NCBI GenBank assembly: GCA_946185485.1
Contig: CAMHJQ010000001.1
Span: 124,001-188,000 of the forward strand
Length of the DNA stretch: 64,000 nt
Direction of reading: 5' to 3'
Source: an uncultured Prevotellaceae bacterium
Lineage (GTDB): Bacteria > Bacteroidota > Bacteroidia > Bacteroidales > Bacteroidaceae
Of the stretch, positions 7,784 to 16,994 are shown piece after piece. The notes below the pieces were generated by a model. It did no database searches. It was not told where the DNA came from and worked only from the letters and a program-made list of their open reading frames with translations. The position numbers and the translations under genes are program-made. The stretch's first letter is position 1; every line of letters begins with the position of its first letter.

Positions 7784-9589
7784 TCATTTTATACAAACCT
7801 TGCGTCCATTAACGATGTTCAATCCCTTCTGCAAGGAACTGAGCCGCTGGCCCTGAAGGTTGTAGATAAGTTTATTCTTTATTATTTGTTCATTATCACT
7901 TAGATGCGTAGCGTCGATGATTCCTGTCGTTTGAGCATCGAATTGGCCAGTATATGACTCACTGCTATTCTCTATGGTAACGGTATAGCGACCTTTGGGG
8001 TAGGCGGAGATGTCGATGCTGAGGCCTACGATGGTGCCTGCATTGATGGTTCTCTCGTAGACAACTTGGCCTGACTCGTTAGCAATGCTTACCTGATAGG
8101 CATCGTCGAGCGGGGCAAGATGAATGCCTAACTGCTGGTCGTTGTATTCACCGTATAGCGACAATTCTTCCCCTGTTCTCCTTGGCGCTTTGGGCTTCGA
8201 CTTGGTAGTATGGGTGAAGTCGAAGCGGTTTTTCCTGGCTCCCGCAGGAGTTGCTCCGTCTTCATATTCGTCGTTGAGGTAGATGACTTCATCGCCAACA
8301 GTACATGACATCAGGAACTCTGGCATAGGGTCTGCTGTCTCTGGATAGGCATTTCTGAGCGGACCATCAATACCTCCGACACCTTCCAGCCAAGTAGTAA
8401 TGTAAATTTCTTGGCCACAAAGCATAATATCTCTATAAACGCCCTTAAAGCCATTTAATCCTCCTGTCTGCTTCGGCCCTACAATATAATCAGGTTGATA
8501 ATCATTGAGAATCAAGGTATCGTTGGCATTGAGGGAGAAATCATACAACATCTGCATACCCTGTGTCCCCTCTCTGCAAACATACACTTTCTTATTCTCT
8601 TCGTACCAGGCTCCCACTTTGCTCAAGGAGGTTTTTGGCAACCAATATTCATTTGAGTAATCTGGGCTGACATATCGTTGGCACATCATCTGCTTGCAGG
8701 TCTTTCCATTGATGATCGTATCACCATCGAAGTAATAGTAGTCAACCACCTGCACAGGATTGCCCGAAATTGTTCCCACCTTCCAAACCTTACCATCTTC
8801 AATCATTGGACGATAGGTTACTTCTTTCTCTGGCCAGACGTCATAAAGCACCTCTCCGTTGCGCTCGAAATGAACAAGCATAGAACGATAGTGACGCTGA
8901 CCCATTTCCTGAGTTAAAGCGAAATAGGGGTTCGGTGGACCAAACAAACATTCCCCGTCATTCCATTCCGTAATGCCTATTCCTTGGATTACACGACCAC
9001 CATTCGTACTAACATTTCTATTTAAACCCGTTTCATCATCTGGTGCTTTACCGTCTAAATCCACGTACTTCAGCGGTCTTACGCCTCCGAAGTTCCCTTT
9101 CTTTATTTCGTCTATGATACCATAGTAGAAGCGAGGTTGCCGCATACTTGTCGTATTTGACATAGTAATATCCTCAAAATAAAGTCCTTGTCCTACATTC
9201 CAGTCAAACTGGTATGCCTCGCCTGGCCATTGCACCCTATATCCATCATAGTCATGTAATAACACTGAAGCCAAGATGCTATTATGACCATTGTATTCTG
9301 CTTCCTGTATCAAAAGTGTGAGGGAATCTGTCCATTCCGGGCCATTGGAATACACTTTCTTGAAGGTATTCTGATCATCCCATTCCGTTTTTACATATTC
9401 CCCCTTCACATAGTACTCTATCGTTTCAAAGTTCGGCACCCATTCATTGCCAACCTTAGAATACCAGCTGTCGTACTTCAGCGTGTCCAGCCTTATCTCC
9501 GTCCATTTGGTTCCCTCAGGGAAATACTCTTGGGCCAGCATAGTCAATGATGCCAGCATACACGTCATAAATAGTAATGTTCTTTTCAT
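7784..9589 (-). CDS. secreted protein of unknown function with C-terminal sorting-like tail
   Basis: A 601-residue exported protein. The start at 9589 (MKRTLLFMTCMLASLTMLAQ) gives a clean signal peptide with cleavage after MLAQ; upstream codons run into the preceding gene. The middle of the protein has no domain I recognise. Residues ~505-560 look like a beta-sandwich (GQVVYERTINAGTIVGLSID), and the end, IYNLQGQRLSSLQKGLNIV, plus a final basic NGRKVCIK, matches the tail of four other secreted proteins in this window. That tail resembles type IX secretion C-terminal domains. It lies 24 bp after the TPR/HTH regulator and is probably co-transcribed with it. Confidence 0.7.
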   Translation of the reverse strand: MKRTLLFMTCMLASLTMLAQEYFPEGTKWTEIRLDTLKYDSWYSKVGNEWVPNFETIEYYVKGEYVKTEWDDQNTFKKVYSNGPEWTDSLTLLIQEAEYNGHNSILASVLLHDYDGYRVQWPGEAYQFDWNVGQGLYFEDITMSNTTSMRQPRFYYGIIDEIKKGNFGGVRPLKYVDLDGKAPDDETGLNRNVSTNGGRVIQGIGITEWNDGECLFGPPNPYFALTQEMGQRHYRSMLVHFERNGEVLYDVWPEKEVTYRPMIEDGKVWKVGTISGNPVQVVDYYYFDGDTIINGKTCKQMMCQRYVSPDYSNEYWLPKTSLSKVGAWYEENKKVYVCREGTQGMQMLYDFSLNANDTLILNDYQPDYIVGPKQTGGLNGFKGVYRDIMLCGQEIYITTWLEGVGGIDGPLRNAYPETADPMPEFLMSCTVGDEVIYLNDEYEDGATPAGARKNRFDFTHTTKSKPKAPRRTGEELSLYGEYNDQQLGIHLAPLDDAYQVSIANESGQVVYERTINAGTIVGLSIDISAYPKGRYTVTIENSSESYTGQFDAQTTGIIDATHLSDNEQIIKNKLIYNLQGQRLSSLQKGLNIVNGRKVCIK

Positions 9590-9612
9590 ATCTGTCTGTT
9601 TTATGTTAACTC

Positions 9613-10992
9613 TTAATTCTTTAATATCTGTTCCAGTGTGATGTCTGGATTGCTTTCTCCAAACACGTCCTTTTTTAATTTGAGTTTGCGATGCTGGACG
9701 GCAGAGATTGAGATGCAGTAGATGTTGCCAATAGTGCGATTGCTGATGCCCAGACGCGTAAGCAGACATAGGCGGATGTCGTCCTCCTGCATATTGGGGT
9801 ACTGCTTGCGAAGGTTGGAAAAGCGGTTGTTGTCGATGGCATTGAGCGTACGCTCAATCTCGCTCCATTCGTGCGGACTGAGATAGATGAGCGAATCACC
9901 TCTCTGGTTGAGTTTCTTCATTACCTCCATACGTTCGAGAATGAAGTTTTGTAGGAATGCCACCACTTCGTTAGCCTGATGCAGTTGAGCCTTCTGGTGT
10001 TCTGCCTCCTGCTGGAGCTGCCGCTCCTCTTGGCGCTGTGCCTGCATCCTATAACGAATTACCAGCACCATCGCTGAGATGACAAGGAGCGATGCAATAA
10101 TAATCATAAATAAGGTACGTGCGTACATCTTTGAACGGAACTCCAATTGCTGGTTCTCCATTTCCTGTCGCAACGTCTCCTGATAATACTCGTCTTTCTG
10201 CTCAAGTGCCTTATAATAGATGTCCTCTACTTTGTCGAAGGCCTCAGCCACGCTATCCTCCACCTGTGTGGCACCCAAGCGGCGAAGCGCTATCTTGACG
10301 AGGTTGCTCTGTATGATGTATGACAGATGGACATCATCACCAGGATGAATCTTCCGATAGACGGCTTCTGCCGAATCGAGCATGTTGAGGCTGAGGTAGC
10401 TGCGAGCGAGCACTTGTAATGTGCCGGCGCGCAGTTCGTCAGTTGCCACAAGTTCTGCTTGACGAGCATAGTCAAGTGCCTGACCATAGTCATCTTTCGC
10501 CCATGCGATGTTTGCAAGACTGGTAAGTGTCTGGCATATCATGTCGTTCATCTGGCTTTTCTTGGCTATATCGTATGCACGATGGATGTAGTCGAGTGCT
10601 TCGTCGAATGATCCCTCGTTGATATAAGCTACTTGCGCAGCGAAAGTGCCTGCATAGTCAAGCAGGATGACGTAATTGCGCTCATCGTCAGGATGCTGCT
10701 CGTAGATGCTCAGTGCCTGCTTCATCAGTCGCAAGGCCTCTCCTGGGTTGCTCTGTGATAAAGCCTCTGCCAACCGCTGGCATGCAATATAATCGGTGTG
10801 CCAATCCTCAGATGCTTCAGCCAACTGGATGGTCTTTCGCAGTAGAGTCTCGCCCAAACGTGTACTGTCGTTAGCCAAAGCAGCCTCAGCTTCCTCCAGA
10901 CAACTTGCTGCCGTCTGTGAATTGGAGTCCTGCTGACTGCAAGCCATCAGTAGAACGCCTATAATAAATATGTACAACGACTTCTTACGCAT
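9613..10992 (-). CDS. membrane-anchored TPR regulator with C-terminal HTH
   Basis: A 459-residue predicted lipoprotein-type regulator. The start at 10992 (MRKKSLYIFIIGVLLMACSQ) gives a lipobox ending LMAC. Residues ~25-270 are helical TPR-like repeats, ~294-313 a membrane helix (LFMIIIASLLVISAMVLVI), ~315-345 a Gln/Glu-rich coiled coil, and the end carries a LuxR-type helix-turn-helix (ISNRTIGNIYCISISAVQHR). This periplasmic TPR / membrane / cytoplasmic HTH layout recurs in Bacteroidota. It is likely to control the secreted-protein gene 24 bp downstream, which is inference. Promoter at 11011-11018. A lipobox at the N-terminus combined with a downstream membrane helix is unusual. Confidence 0.75.
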   Translation of the reverse strand: MRKKSLYIFIIGVLLMACSQQDSNSQTAASCLEEAEAALANDSTRLGETLLRKTIQLAEASEDWHTDYIACQRLAEALSQSNPGEALRLMKQALSIYEQHPDDERNYVILLDYAGTFAAQVAYINEGSFDEALDYIHRAYDIAKKSQMNDMICQTLTSLANIAWAKDDYGQALDYARQAELVATDELRAGTLQVLARSYLSLNMLDSAEAVYRKIHPGDDVHLSYIIQSNLVKIALRRLGATQVEDSVAEAFDKVEDIYYKALEQKDEYYQETLRQEMENQQLEFRSKMYARTLFMIIIASLLVISAMVLVIRYRMQAQRQEERQLQQEAEHQKAQLHQANEVVAFLQNFILERMEVMKKLNQRGDSLIYLSPHEWSEIERTLNAIDNNRFSNLRKQYPNMQEDDIRLCLLTRLGISNRTIGNIYCISISAVQHRKLKLKKDVFGESNPDITLEQILKN

Positions 10993-11010
10993 AGTTGAAG
11001 ATTTTCGATG

Positions 11011-11018
11011 CAAAGATA
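11011..11018 (-). promoter_or_regulatory. -7 promoter box for the TPR/HTH regulator
   Basis: TATCTTTG followed by C on the minus strand, 18 bp upstream of the chosen ATG at 10992; this position also argues against a start further upstream. Confidence 0.6.
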
Positions 11019-11202
11019 CAACTATTTCTCTTACGACGTATCAAGTACTCATGGAAAATACAAAAAACAGATTAAAGTTAAAATGTCTATAAATCAACAG
11101 TTTATAAAATCATGCCCGTTGCTCCCTATGGAAAAGTCCGTCCTCCGCTCAAAGGATTCACTCATTGTGCATTATTTTAGAGACCACATGACTCCATTAT
11201 GA

Positions 11203-11235
11203 AACCTCCCTGAGCTTCACAACTCAGGGAGGTTT
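11203..11235 (-). terminator. rho-independent terminator after the receiver/PPDK gene
   Basis: AAACCTCCCTGAG and CTCAGGGAGGTTT form a perfect 13-bp stem with an 8-base loop, 17 bp past the stop of the gene at 11253-14246. The T residues are partly in the stem. The rest of 11019-11202 is AT-rich and shows no gene. Confidence 0.8.
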
Positions 11236-11252
11236 CTTATTATTCTAGTAAT

Positions 11253-14246
11253 CTACTCTGGCAGCAGCACCACACCGTGCTGCTTCTTGCCGTCCATCAT
11301 GATTTTCAGCGGACGGTCGAAGCGCACATGGCGCACATACTGGGTTTCCTCGACGGCTGGCATGCTGTCGAGGATTTCTTTTTGCAACACCCCGTCGCCC
11401 GTATAGGTATTGATGGTAAAGTAGCCCACGCCGAACGATGTCAGGTTCTGGAAGAAGTGGGTGCCCTGCGAGGGATCTACATGCCAGTTCTTCAACCCAG
11501 CCTCCACGATGACGCGGGCGGCTGAGATGTGTGGCCACTTGACGGGAATGCCCAGCCACGGGTCGCTGGAGCCCCAGCGTCCCGGACCGATGAGGACGTA
11601 GTTCTTGTCCTCGTTCAGGAAGCGGCGGTTGATCTGCTCTATCTGGTCGGCTATCTGCGGATTGTTAACTGCCGTGAAGTCATCGTCGGTCTTGACATAC
11701 ACCACGTCCACGACATCCTCCGAGATGCCATGGCCCAATGAATTGTGCGAGCGCAGCAGGCACTGCTCGTCGGGAATGGCCGACAGGTCTTCGTCCAGCA
11801 CCTGCTTCGAGTCGACGATAGGACGTATCTGCAAGAGATAGAAGTCGCCCGAGGCGCCGTTCGGTGCCAGGTTGCAGGCAAACTCTATCTCCACGGGGCG
11901 GCGCATCTCCTCGGAACCGAACTTCTGCGACAATTGCAGGATTTCGGGCAACGGGAAGATGTCGTGCTGCAGGACACCACTGAAGGAGATGACCTTGCGG
12001 CCTCCCTCGTAGATGCCGTCGCGGATAATCTGGTCTACGGGGTCGTAGGTAGAGGCAATACCCTGCAGGGAGCAGTCCTTGTCAGCCTCTTTTACGCGTA
12101 GGTTCAGGATATTGAAGCCGTCGTCCACTTTGAAGTCATCACCCACATGCGACATATCCAGCGCATAGAAACGCGTCTGCGTCTCCCGCAGCGCCGTGTC
12201 CATCTCACTGGTTTGCAGAATCTGCTTCGGATGGTAGGGCGAGACGCGCAGCGTCTGACCGCCGTCCACGATATATTTACCCAAACCTAAGGCTAAGGAC
12301 GCGATACCCTCTTCCGCCAGTTCGTCGCCGATAGGATAGTAGTTCAGCGAGCGCAGTACACCCGAGAAGGTCGGATAGAAGCGCGTCCCATATTGTCTGC
12401 CCACCACTTCCTGCAGAATGACGGCCATCTTCTCCTGGTCAATCACGTTGCTGGTGGCTGTCATGTAAGCCTTCGAGTCCTTGTAGTACACCGAGGCATA
12501 GACGCCCTTGATGGCGCAGGCCACCATGCGCAGCATCTCGTACTTGTCCTCTAAGTACGGCACCATGTACGTCGAATAGATGCCGGCAAAGGGCTGGTAG
12601 TGCGAGTCCTCCAGCAGTGATGACGAGCGGATGGCAATGGGTGCGTTGATGGCCTCAAAGAATGTGAAGAAGTCAGCAATGAGTGCATCTGGCAGCTGGG
12701 CCTTCATGAAATGCTGCAGAATCTCCTCGTCCGGAGCATCGCTGAGGGCAATACCCCAGAGGTTGTTATTGTCCATGAACTCGTCGAAGAAGTCGGTGCA
12801 CAGCACCACTGTCTTCGGAATCTGCACGGTGGCATTCTCAAACTTGTTCAGTTCGGGGTGGCGCTTGATGATGTTGTCGAGGAAGGCCAGTCCGCGGCCC
12901 TTGCCGCCCAGAGAGCCATCGCCGATGCGGGCAAAGTGGGCATAGCGGTCAAACTTCAGACGGTCGAAGACGGCTACCACGCCGATATTCTTCATACGGC
13001 GGTACTGCACGATGGCATCGAAGATAATCTGGCGGTGGGCATCGACATCCTGCAGCTTATGCCAGGTGACATGCTTAAGGAACTGGCTGACGGGGAAGAT
13101 GGCACGGGCACAAAGCCAGCGGCTCATGTGGTTGCGCGATATGTGGTACTGGAACGAGTCGGCAGGAATCTTGAAGATATTGTCTTGCAGTTCCTTCAGC
13201 GTCCTGATGCGGGCCACCTCCTTCTTGGTTTGCGGGTCACGGAAAATGAAGTCTCCAAAACCCATGTGTTCCTCTATCAGCTGGCGCAAATCCACGTTCA
13301 TCTTCTTTGAGTTCTTGTCGATAAAGTGGAAATGCTCCTTCTCAGCCTTTTCTTTGTTGGCAATCTCGGAACTCTGCAGGATAAGGGGCACATACTCGTC
13401 GCGACGGCGAATCTCGCGCAACAGCTTCAGACCCGCCTCGGGATCACCCTCCTCGACATGTGCCAGCCGTCCGTTCACTCCCTTCATCGGGAAACGCGTG
13501 TCGCTGATGACGCCCAGCACGTTGTCGGGATACATCTCGTACCAATGTATCGCCTCCTCGTAGGTAGTAGCCAGCACCACCTTGGGACGGCCGCGCTTGC
13601 GCTGGGCAGCAGCATGGGGATTGAGGGCCTCGGTAGAGAAATTCTTCGACTGTGCCAGAATATAGTTATAGAGGTTGGGCAGCACGGAGGAGTAGAAGCG
13701 GATGTTGTCCTCGACAAGTAGAATCATCTGCACACCGGCCTCCTTGATATCGTGCTCGATGTTCATCTGGTCCTCGATGAGCTTGATGATGGAGAGGATG
13801 AGGTTGGTGTTGCCCAGCCAGCAGAACACATAGTCGAAGATGGTCATGTCCTCGTGCTCGATGCGCTTGGTGATGCCATGCGAGAAAGGCGTGAGCACCA
13901 CGCAGGGAATATGGGGAGCCATCAGCTTGACATCGCGAGCTACGGCAAAGGCATCGTTGTCGGCATTACCGGGCATACAGATGACCAGGTCGATATCGGT
14001 ATTCTCGAGCACATGGTTAGCCTCCTCGGTGGTAGACACCTGTGTGAACGAGGGTGGATAACGCAGTCCGAGCTCCATATACTCGTCGAAAAGTTTTTCA
14101 TCGATACGGCCATCATCCTCGAGCATAAAGGCATCGTAGGGATTGGCCACTATCAGGATGTTGAAGATGCGCTTGGTCATCAAGTTGACAAACGACACAT
14201 CCTTCAGAAAGAAGTTGTTAAACTCCTGCGGTATGTTTGCATTCAT
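11253..14246 (-). CDS. two receiver-like domains fused to a PEP-synthase/PPDK nucleotide-binding domain
   Basis: A 997-residue cytosolic protein. Residues ~25-160 resemble a response-regulator receiver whose acceptor site (DLVICMPG) lacks the aspartate. Residues ~175-330 form a second receiver with ILLVEDN and an intact acceptor in GVISDTRFP. Residues ~445-810 are the ATP-grasp-like N-terminal domain of PEP synthase/PPDK: GGKGRGLAFL, IAIRSSSLLEDS and LLQIRPIV. The swivelling phospho-histidine domain (GGxTSHAA) and the PEP/pyruvate barrel are absent; instead a ~190-residue tail of unknown fold follows (LIGPGRWGSSDPWLGIPV). It therefore cannot be a complete PEP synthase. It may bind or transfer phosphate from ATP under receiver control. 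Start at 14246 is set by the promoter at 14269-14276. Confidence 0.75.
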   Translation of the reverse strand: MNANIPQEFNNFFLKDVSFVNLMTKRIFNILIVANPYDAFMLEDDGRIDEKLFDEYMELGLRYPPSFTQVSTTEEANHVLENTDIDLVICMPGNADNDAFAVARDVKLMAPHIPCVVLTPFSHGITKRIEHEDMTIFDYVFCWLGNTNLILSIIKLIEDQMNIEHDIKEAGVQMILLVEDNIRFYSSVLPNLYNYILAQSKNFSTEALNPHAAAQRKRGRPKVVLATTYEEAIHWYEMYPDNVLGVISDTRFPMKGVNGRLAHVEEGDPEAGLKLLREIRRRDEYVPLILQSSEIANKEKAEKEHFHFIDKNSKKMNVDLRQLIEEHMGFGDFIFRDPQTKKEVARIRTLKELQDNIFKIPADSFQYHISRNHMSRWLCARAIFPVSQFLKHVTWHKLQDVDAHRQIIFDAIVQYRRMKNIGVVAVFDRLKFDRYAHFARIGDGSLGGKGRGLAFLDNIIKRHPELNKFENATVQIPKTVVLCTDFFDEFMDNNNLWGIALSDAPDEEILQHFMKAQLPDALIADFFTFFEAINAPIAIRSSSLLEDSHYQPFAGIYSTYMVPYLEDKYEMLRMVACAIKGVYASVYYKDSKAYMTATSNVIDQEKMAVILQEVVGRQYGTRFYPTFSGVLRSLNYYPIGDELAEEGIASLALGLGKYIVDGGQTLRVSPYHPKQILQTSEMDTALRETQTRFYALDMSHVGDDFKVDDGFNILNLRVKEADKDCSLQGIASTYDPVDQIIRDGIYEGGRKVISFSGVLQHDIFPLPEILQLSQKFGSEEMRRPVEIEFACNLAPNGASGDFYLLQIRPIVDSKQVLDEDLSAIPDEQCLLRSHNSLGHGISEDVVDVVYVKTDDDFTAVNNPQIADQIEQINRRFLNEDKNYVLIGPGRWGSSDPWLGIPVKWPHISAARVIVEAGLKNWHVDPSQGTHFFQNLTSFGVGYFTINTYTGDGVLQKEILDSMPAVEETQYVRHVRFDRPLKIMMDGKKQHGVVLLPE

Positions 14247-14268
14247 CGTCTTTTCCGTCTTTTGCCCG

Positions 14269-14276
14269 CAAAGGTA
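14269..14276 (-). promoter_or_regulatory. -7 promoter box for the receiver/PPDK gene
   Basis: TACCTTTG followed by C on the minus strand, 22 bp upstream of the ATG at 14246. Confidence 0.6.
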
Positions 14277-14338
14277 GTGCAAACCGAGCGAAATACCAAA
14301 GAAAAACGATTTTTTTTGGCAGGAAGCCCTTTGCTTGA

Positions 14339-16345
14339 TTATTTCGTACTATATATCTTTTGCAGTTCTGCTTCTAACTCTTGCACCGCCGAGGGGCTGG
14401 CGACGATGGTGCCGTCGGGACCGATGACAACGGTTTCGGGCCACGAGTAGATTCCGTATGAATTCTTGGCCGCATGAGTGGCCAGTTGTGGCCAAGGCAA
14501 CTTCTCTTCTCTCAGTCGCTCGGTCCATCGCTTTTTGTAGTTGCCGTCAATGACGAGGCTGAGGATTTGCAGTCCCTTCGCATGATACTGGTCGTAGAGC
14601 GTGCGTAGCTGGGGCAGGATGTCGAACTCGTTGCGATTCCAGCTCTCCCAGAAGTGCAGCACGACATACCCTTTGCCAATGTACTCTTTCAACTGGTGAG
14701 CGTTGCCCAGCGTGTCTGCAAGGAGCATGTCTTCATAATGCTTCCCTGGACGGCGCTTCTCCAATCCTGCTGCATATTCCTTGACGGGTGCCATCAGCAG
14801 ATGGTTGGCATAGCGGAATTGGTCGCTGAGGAAGGGCTTCAGTTCGTCGTAGGTCAGCTCGGCATATATCTTGTAGATGGCGTATGTCCTCAGCAGGTCG
14901 TCGTCGCCATGGAAGATAACCTGACGATAGCGTTCACGCTGTTTGGCGATGGCTGCATCCAGTTCGGCACGATCCTTTATCTTCAGCATGCGCAACCGCT
15001 CTGCTTCCGTTTCGTTCAGGAAGTCGTTGCGTTGCTGCGAAGCCTTTTGACTCTTGACACTGCTCTTTAACAGATCAATTTTGAGGGGTTGCCCGTCTGC
15101 CCAGAAATAGGTAAAATAGCGGTTGTCTGTGCTCAGTCTGCACACCTCGTCTTTCGGCAATCGGCAGGTGAAGGAGAAGCGACCATTGTGGACGGGGAAC
15201 TTCCCAAGTTCCTCGAAAGACGAGACGGTACGCCGAATGGTGACGCTGTCGGCATCGGCTGGGGCCGTACCATTGACCTGGCAGTCCACTAATTGCAGGT
15301 CTTCAGAACCGTTCGTGATCAGCCCGTTGTATGAGACGATTTTCTGCAACTGCGTCGTAGAGATGGTGGAAGAGGTAATCATGGCTGGACGTCGTTTCAC
15401 CTCACCACCTTCCGCCTGATAGCGCTCACTCTTCTTGTAAAGCGTGTAGCAGGTGTAGCCAAACATCTCCTTGTGCTTCTGTCCTGAGGCGGTCTCGGCG
15501 TATGGGCTGAGGATGCCGATGAGTGTGTCATACTGCTCTCGGGTCAGCTTGTTGGGATAGCCGTCACACATCTTGTGGAGTGTCACGACGGCAGCCGTCT
15601 TGCCACCCGATGTCTCACGGTCGTAGATCTTACAGATCTGTCTGACCTTTGCCAACAGTTCGTCGTATGTCTGTGGGGCTGTAGGGTCTTTGTCATATTT
15701 GAGGGTTGCCGTCATGTCCTGCCTTTCGGAATAAGGCATAAGGAAAGGCATGTCGTCGTGCTTCTTGGCCGCAATCTCAAAAATGGTGCCGTTCATCATC
15801 CAGAAGTTTCCAATCTTTTGGTCCGGCTTAATCTGCTGCTTCCACACCAACAGGACAGCATAGCGCTGACCGTCAGACTCGTCGAAGGACAGCAGGCGGA
15901 TGTTCTGCCGAGTGCCGAAGACATACCTGCCGGTGACCGCCCCTTTAGGATTACCAAAGATCCATAGTACGCCCGATGCCAACGGAGCACCCTCCTGGGC
16001 GTCGTGAATCATGACTTCCTTGGCATGAACGGCCTCATTGCGTAAAGTCTGCTCCAGTTCCTTCAAGTGAGGAAACAAGAGGGTGGCATCGTTACTGTTT
16101 TCGACACCAAACACCTGACTAAAGTCGTATGCCATAGCCTTGCCTCCAGTAACCGCATCCTGGCAGACCACTCGTCCTTCGCTGACGTTATACTCGCCTG
16201 AGGCTACAAACGCCTGTAGTTTCTCGTGGACGCGACGGGCTGCGTCGCTCACCTGTGCCTGCGCTGTCATTGCCCATGTCAGGCATATTGCTAATAAGTA
16301 TAAAGGCAAAAAGGCAAAACGGTAAAAAAAGTTCCTATTCTTCAT
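14339..16345 (-). CDS. exported protein with a cysteine-less TlpA/thioredoxin-like C-terminal domain
   Basis: A 668-residue exported protein with an N-terminal signal peptide (FLPLYLLAICLTWAMTAQAQ). Residues ~30-540 are not assignable. Residues ~545-665 follow the TlpA/ResA order: GKGYVVLHFWESW, LQILSLVIDGNYKKRW, YGIYSWPETVVIGPDGTIVA with the cis-proline neighbourhood. Where TlpA has WCxPC, this protein reads WNRNE, so no redox cysteine pair exists. It is the third gene of an operon with an ECF sigma factor and a membrane anti-sigma-like protein; its 5' end overlaps the latter by 11 bp. A role in sensing or binding, not thiol chemistry, is inferred. Confidence 0.7.
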   Translation of the reverse strand: MKNRNFFYRFAFLPLYLLAICLTWAMTAQAQVSDAARRVHEKLQAFVASGEYNVSEGRVVCQDAVTGGKAMAYDFSQVFGVENSNDATLLFPHLKELEQTLRNEAVHAKEVMIHDAQEGAPLASGVLWIFGNPKGAVTGRYVFGTRQNIRLLSFDESDGQRYAVLLVWKQQIKPDQKIGNFWMMNGTIFEIAAKKHDDMPFLMPYSERQDMTATLKYDKDPTAPQTYDELLAKVRQICKIYDRETSGGKTAAVVTLHKMCDGYPNKLTREQYDTLIGILSPYAETASGQKHKEMFGYTCYTLYKKSERYQAEGGEVKRRPAMITSSTISTTQLQKIVSYNGLITNGSEDLQLVDCQVNGTAPADADSVTIRRTVSSFEELGKFPVHNGRFSFTCRLPKDEVCRLSTDNRYFTYFWADGQPLKIDLLKSSVKSQKASQQRNDFLNETEAERLRMLKIKDRAELDAAIAKQRERYRQVIFHGDDDLLRTYAIYKIYAELTYDELKPFLSDQFRYANHLLMAPVKEYAAGLEKRRPGKHYEDMLLADTLGNAHQLKEYIGKGYVVLHFWESWNRNEFDILPQLRTLYDQYHAKGLQILSLVIDGNYKKRWTERLREEKLPWPQLATHAAKNSYGIYSWPETVVIGPDGTIVASPSAVQELEAELQKIYSTK

Positions 16346-16991
16346 AATCGTTTGTGGTTACATGATTAATAATAGTGGCTTGGTGGGGTTGGGCATCTTT
16401 GTGCAACTCATTCAGGATGTAGCTGTTGACGATACGCTGCAGTCGCTCGTCGGCATGCATCACCCGATGAATGCGCTCTATATAGAGGCTGTCGTCCACG
16501 CTGGCCAGTTCACGTTCTATCTTGTTGATATAATAGTCGAGGCTGTCAGCAGCCGAGGCAGTGTTTGCCTGTTCTACTAATTGTCTGTCTGTTCTTATTG
16601 CTTGATGCACTACCCTTTTTGCTGGCAGCACCCGACTTTCCATATCCTCATGCTTGACAGTCTCCTTGGTGCTGGCTACAAATCCAGTGGTGTCGGGCTG
16701 AAGGTCCGTCCCCGTCGGACAGACTGTTTGCTCCCTTTTGACTAAAAGTTGACTCCCGTCAGATTCAGGATTACCATTCGTAGGCCAAACCATCAGTACG
16801 GCAATGGCAATACTGGCCGCTACGGCAAGAGCGGCGATGTAGGCATATCTCGGCCTCCGTGTCAGCTTGGGGGCACTCTCCAGCATCCGCTGCATCAGCC
16901 GTTCGTTCACGCCATCCGTCAGTGGTGGCCGTTGCTGTTCCCGCCGATTGACGGCCTCGCGCAGGTTGCTATCTTTTCTTATGTCGTTCAT
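16335..16991 (-). CDS. single-pass membrane protein, probable anti-sigma factor
   Basis: A 218-residue protein with a cytoplasmic N-terminus of ~50 residues (LREAVNRREQQRPPLTDGV), one membrane helix near residues 50-68 (AYIAALAVAASIAIAVLMVW) and a ~150-residue periplasmic part. It starts 3 bp after the ECF sigma gene and overlaps the next gene by 11 bp. Position and topology are those of an anti-sigma factor; no zinc-binding HxxxCxxC motif is visible, so the assignment rests on context. Confidence 0.6.
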   Translation of the reverse strand: MNDIRKDSNLREAVNRREQQRPPLTDGVNERLMQRMLESAPKLTRRPRYAYIAALAVAASIAIAVLMVWPTNGNPESDGSQLLVKREQTVCPTGTDLQPDTTGFVASTKETVKHEDMESRVLPAKRVVHQAIRTDRQLVEQANTASAADSLDYYINKIERELASVDDSLYIERIHRVMHADERLQRIVNSYILNELHKDAQPHQATIINHVTTNDYEE

Positions 16992-16994
16992 CGC

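Noticed and set aside
11008..11202. 64-codon + strand frame in the AT-rich gap before the terminator
   Set aside because: No promoter, no family pattern, and it overlaps the divergent regulator promoter; probably chance.
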